5,815 nt of DNA from Actinomycetota bacterium. Its GTDB lineage: Bacteria; Actinomycetota; Thermoleophilia; Solirubrobacterales; 70-9. The notes beneath the pieces are model-generated. The model was not told the origin of the DNA and made no database searches. It worked only from the letters and a program-made list of their open reading frames with translations. Of this stretch, positions 5,664 through 5,815 are shown piece after piece; position 1 is the stretch's first letter; each line of letters starts with the position of its first letter. The stretch covers positions 1 through 5,815 of the forward strand of contig VAYL01000030.1 in the NCBI GenBank assembly GCA_005884305.1, written 5' to 3'. Both the position numbers and the translations under genes were made by a program.

Positions 5664-5815
5664 GCCGGCTGCCCACCGTCAAGCTCACGATCGCCTACGA
5701 CGGATCGCCCTTCGCGGGCTGGGCGGCGCAGCCGGGGCTGCGAACGGTGCAGGGAGAGCTCGAGGCCGCGCTCGAGACGATCTTTCAGCATCCGGTGCCG
5801 CTGACGGTCGCCGGT
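5660..5815 (+). CDS. truA: tRNA pseudouridine synthase A, N-terminal part (runs off the window)
   Basis: The frame reads [20 protein letters not shown], then [19 protein letters not shown], the conserved N-terminus of TruA, which makes pseudouridine at positions 38-40 of the tRNA anticodon arm. The catalytic Asp motif (GRTDAGVHA) lies beyond the edge. No ATG, GTG or TTG occurs in this frame between 5597 and the conserved YDG. The best start is CTG at 5660, which overlaps the rplQ stop TGA (CTGA) and has GAG 5 nt upstream; CTG at 5669 is the alternative. Tight coupling to rplQ is likely. The identity is sure; the start is not. Confidence 0.9.
   Translation, partial: MSRLPTVKLTIAYDGSPFAGWAAQPGLRTVQGELEAALETIFQHPVPLTVAG

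Noticed and set aside
1..5815. Mobile element, CRISPR, toxin-antitoxin or phage module
   Set aside because: No transposase, integrase, direct repeats, spacer array or toxin-like pair was seen on either strand.

Overview
The window is high-GC bacterial DNA with every recognisable gene on the + strand. It most resembles a non-actinomycete actinobacterium such as a member of Thermoleophilia. The reasons are the gene order rpmJ-rpsM-rpsK-rpsD-rpoA-rplQ-truA, the actinobacterial style of S4, S11 and TruA, and the zinc-binding (four-Cys) form of S4, which the common actinomycete S4 proteins have lost. The taxonomic call is an inference from protein flavour, not a measured placement.

Left part (1-2545): accessory genes. 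First comes the 3' two-thirds of a penicillin G acylase-like Ntn hydrolase (peptidase family S45). The window contains its whole beta chain, with the catalytic and calcium-binding residues in place. After 35 nt follows a 90-residue protein resembling the DUF2007 family, then a 98-residue protein of unknown function with two predicted membrane segments and a strong Shine-Dalgarno sequence. Nothing ties these three genes to one pathway.

Junction (2546-2770): 225 nt without a gene. It carries a promoter-like extended -10 box, a short hairpin followed by six T's, and several short sequences that could pair in alternative ways up to the GTG start of rpmJ. infA, map and adk, which commonly precede rpmJ, are not here.

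Right part (2771-5815): a compact transcription/translation operon encoding L36, S13, S11, S4, the RNA polymerase alpha subunit, L17 and the first 52 codons of tRNA pseudouridine synthase TruA. Spacing is tight: there are 1-nt stop/start overlaps at rpmJ/rpsM and rpsK/rpsD, 12 nt between rpsM and rpsK, 4 nt between rpoA and rplQ, and a probable overlap at rplQ/truA. The only larger gap (38 nt) lies before rpoA. TruA has no ATG, GTG or TTG start within reach, so a CTG start is the best reading.

No tRNA, rRNA, CRISPR, insertion sequence or mobile element is visible. I see no clearly new biological system. The best leads are the rpmJ leader, the unusual truA start and the uncharacterised acylase.
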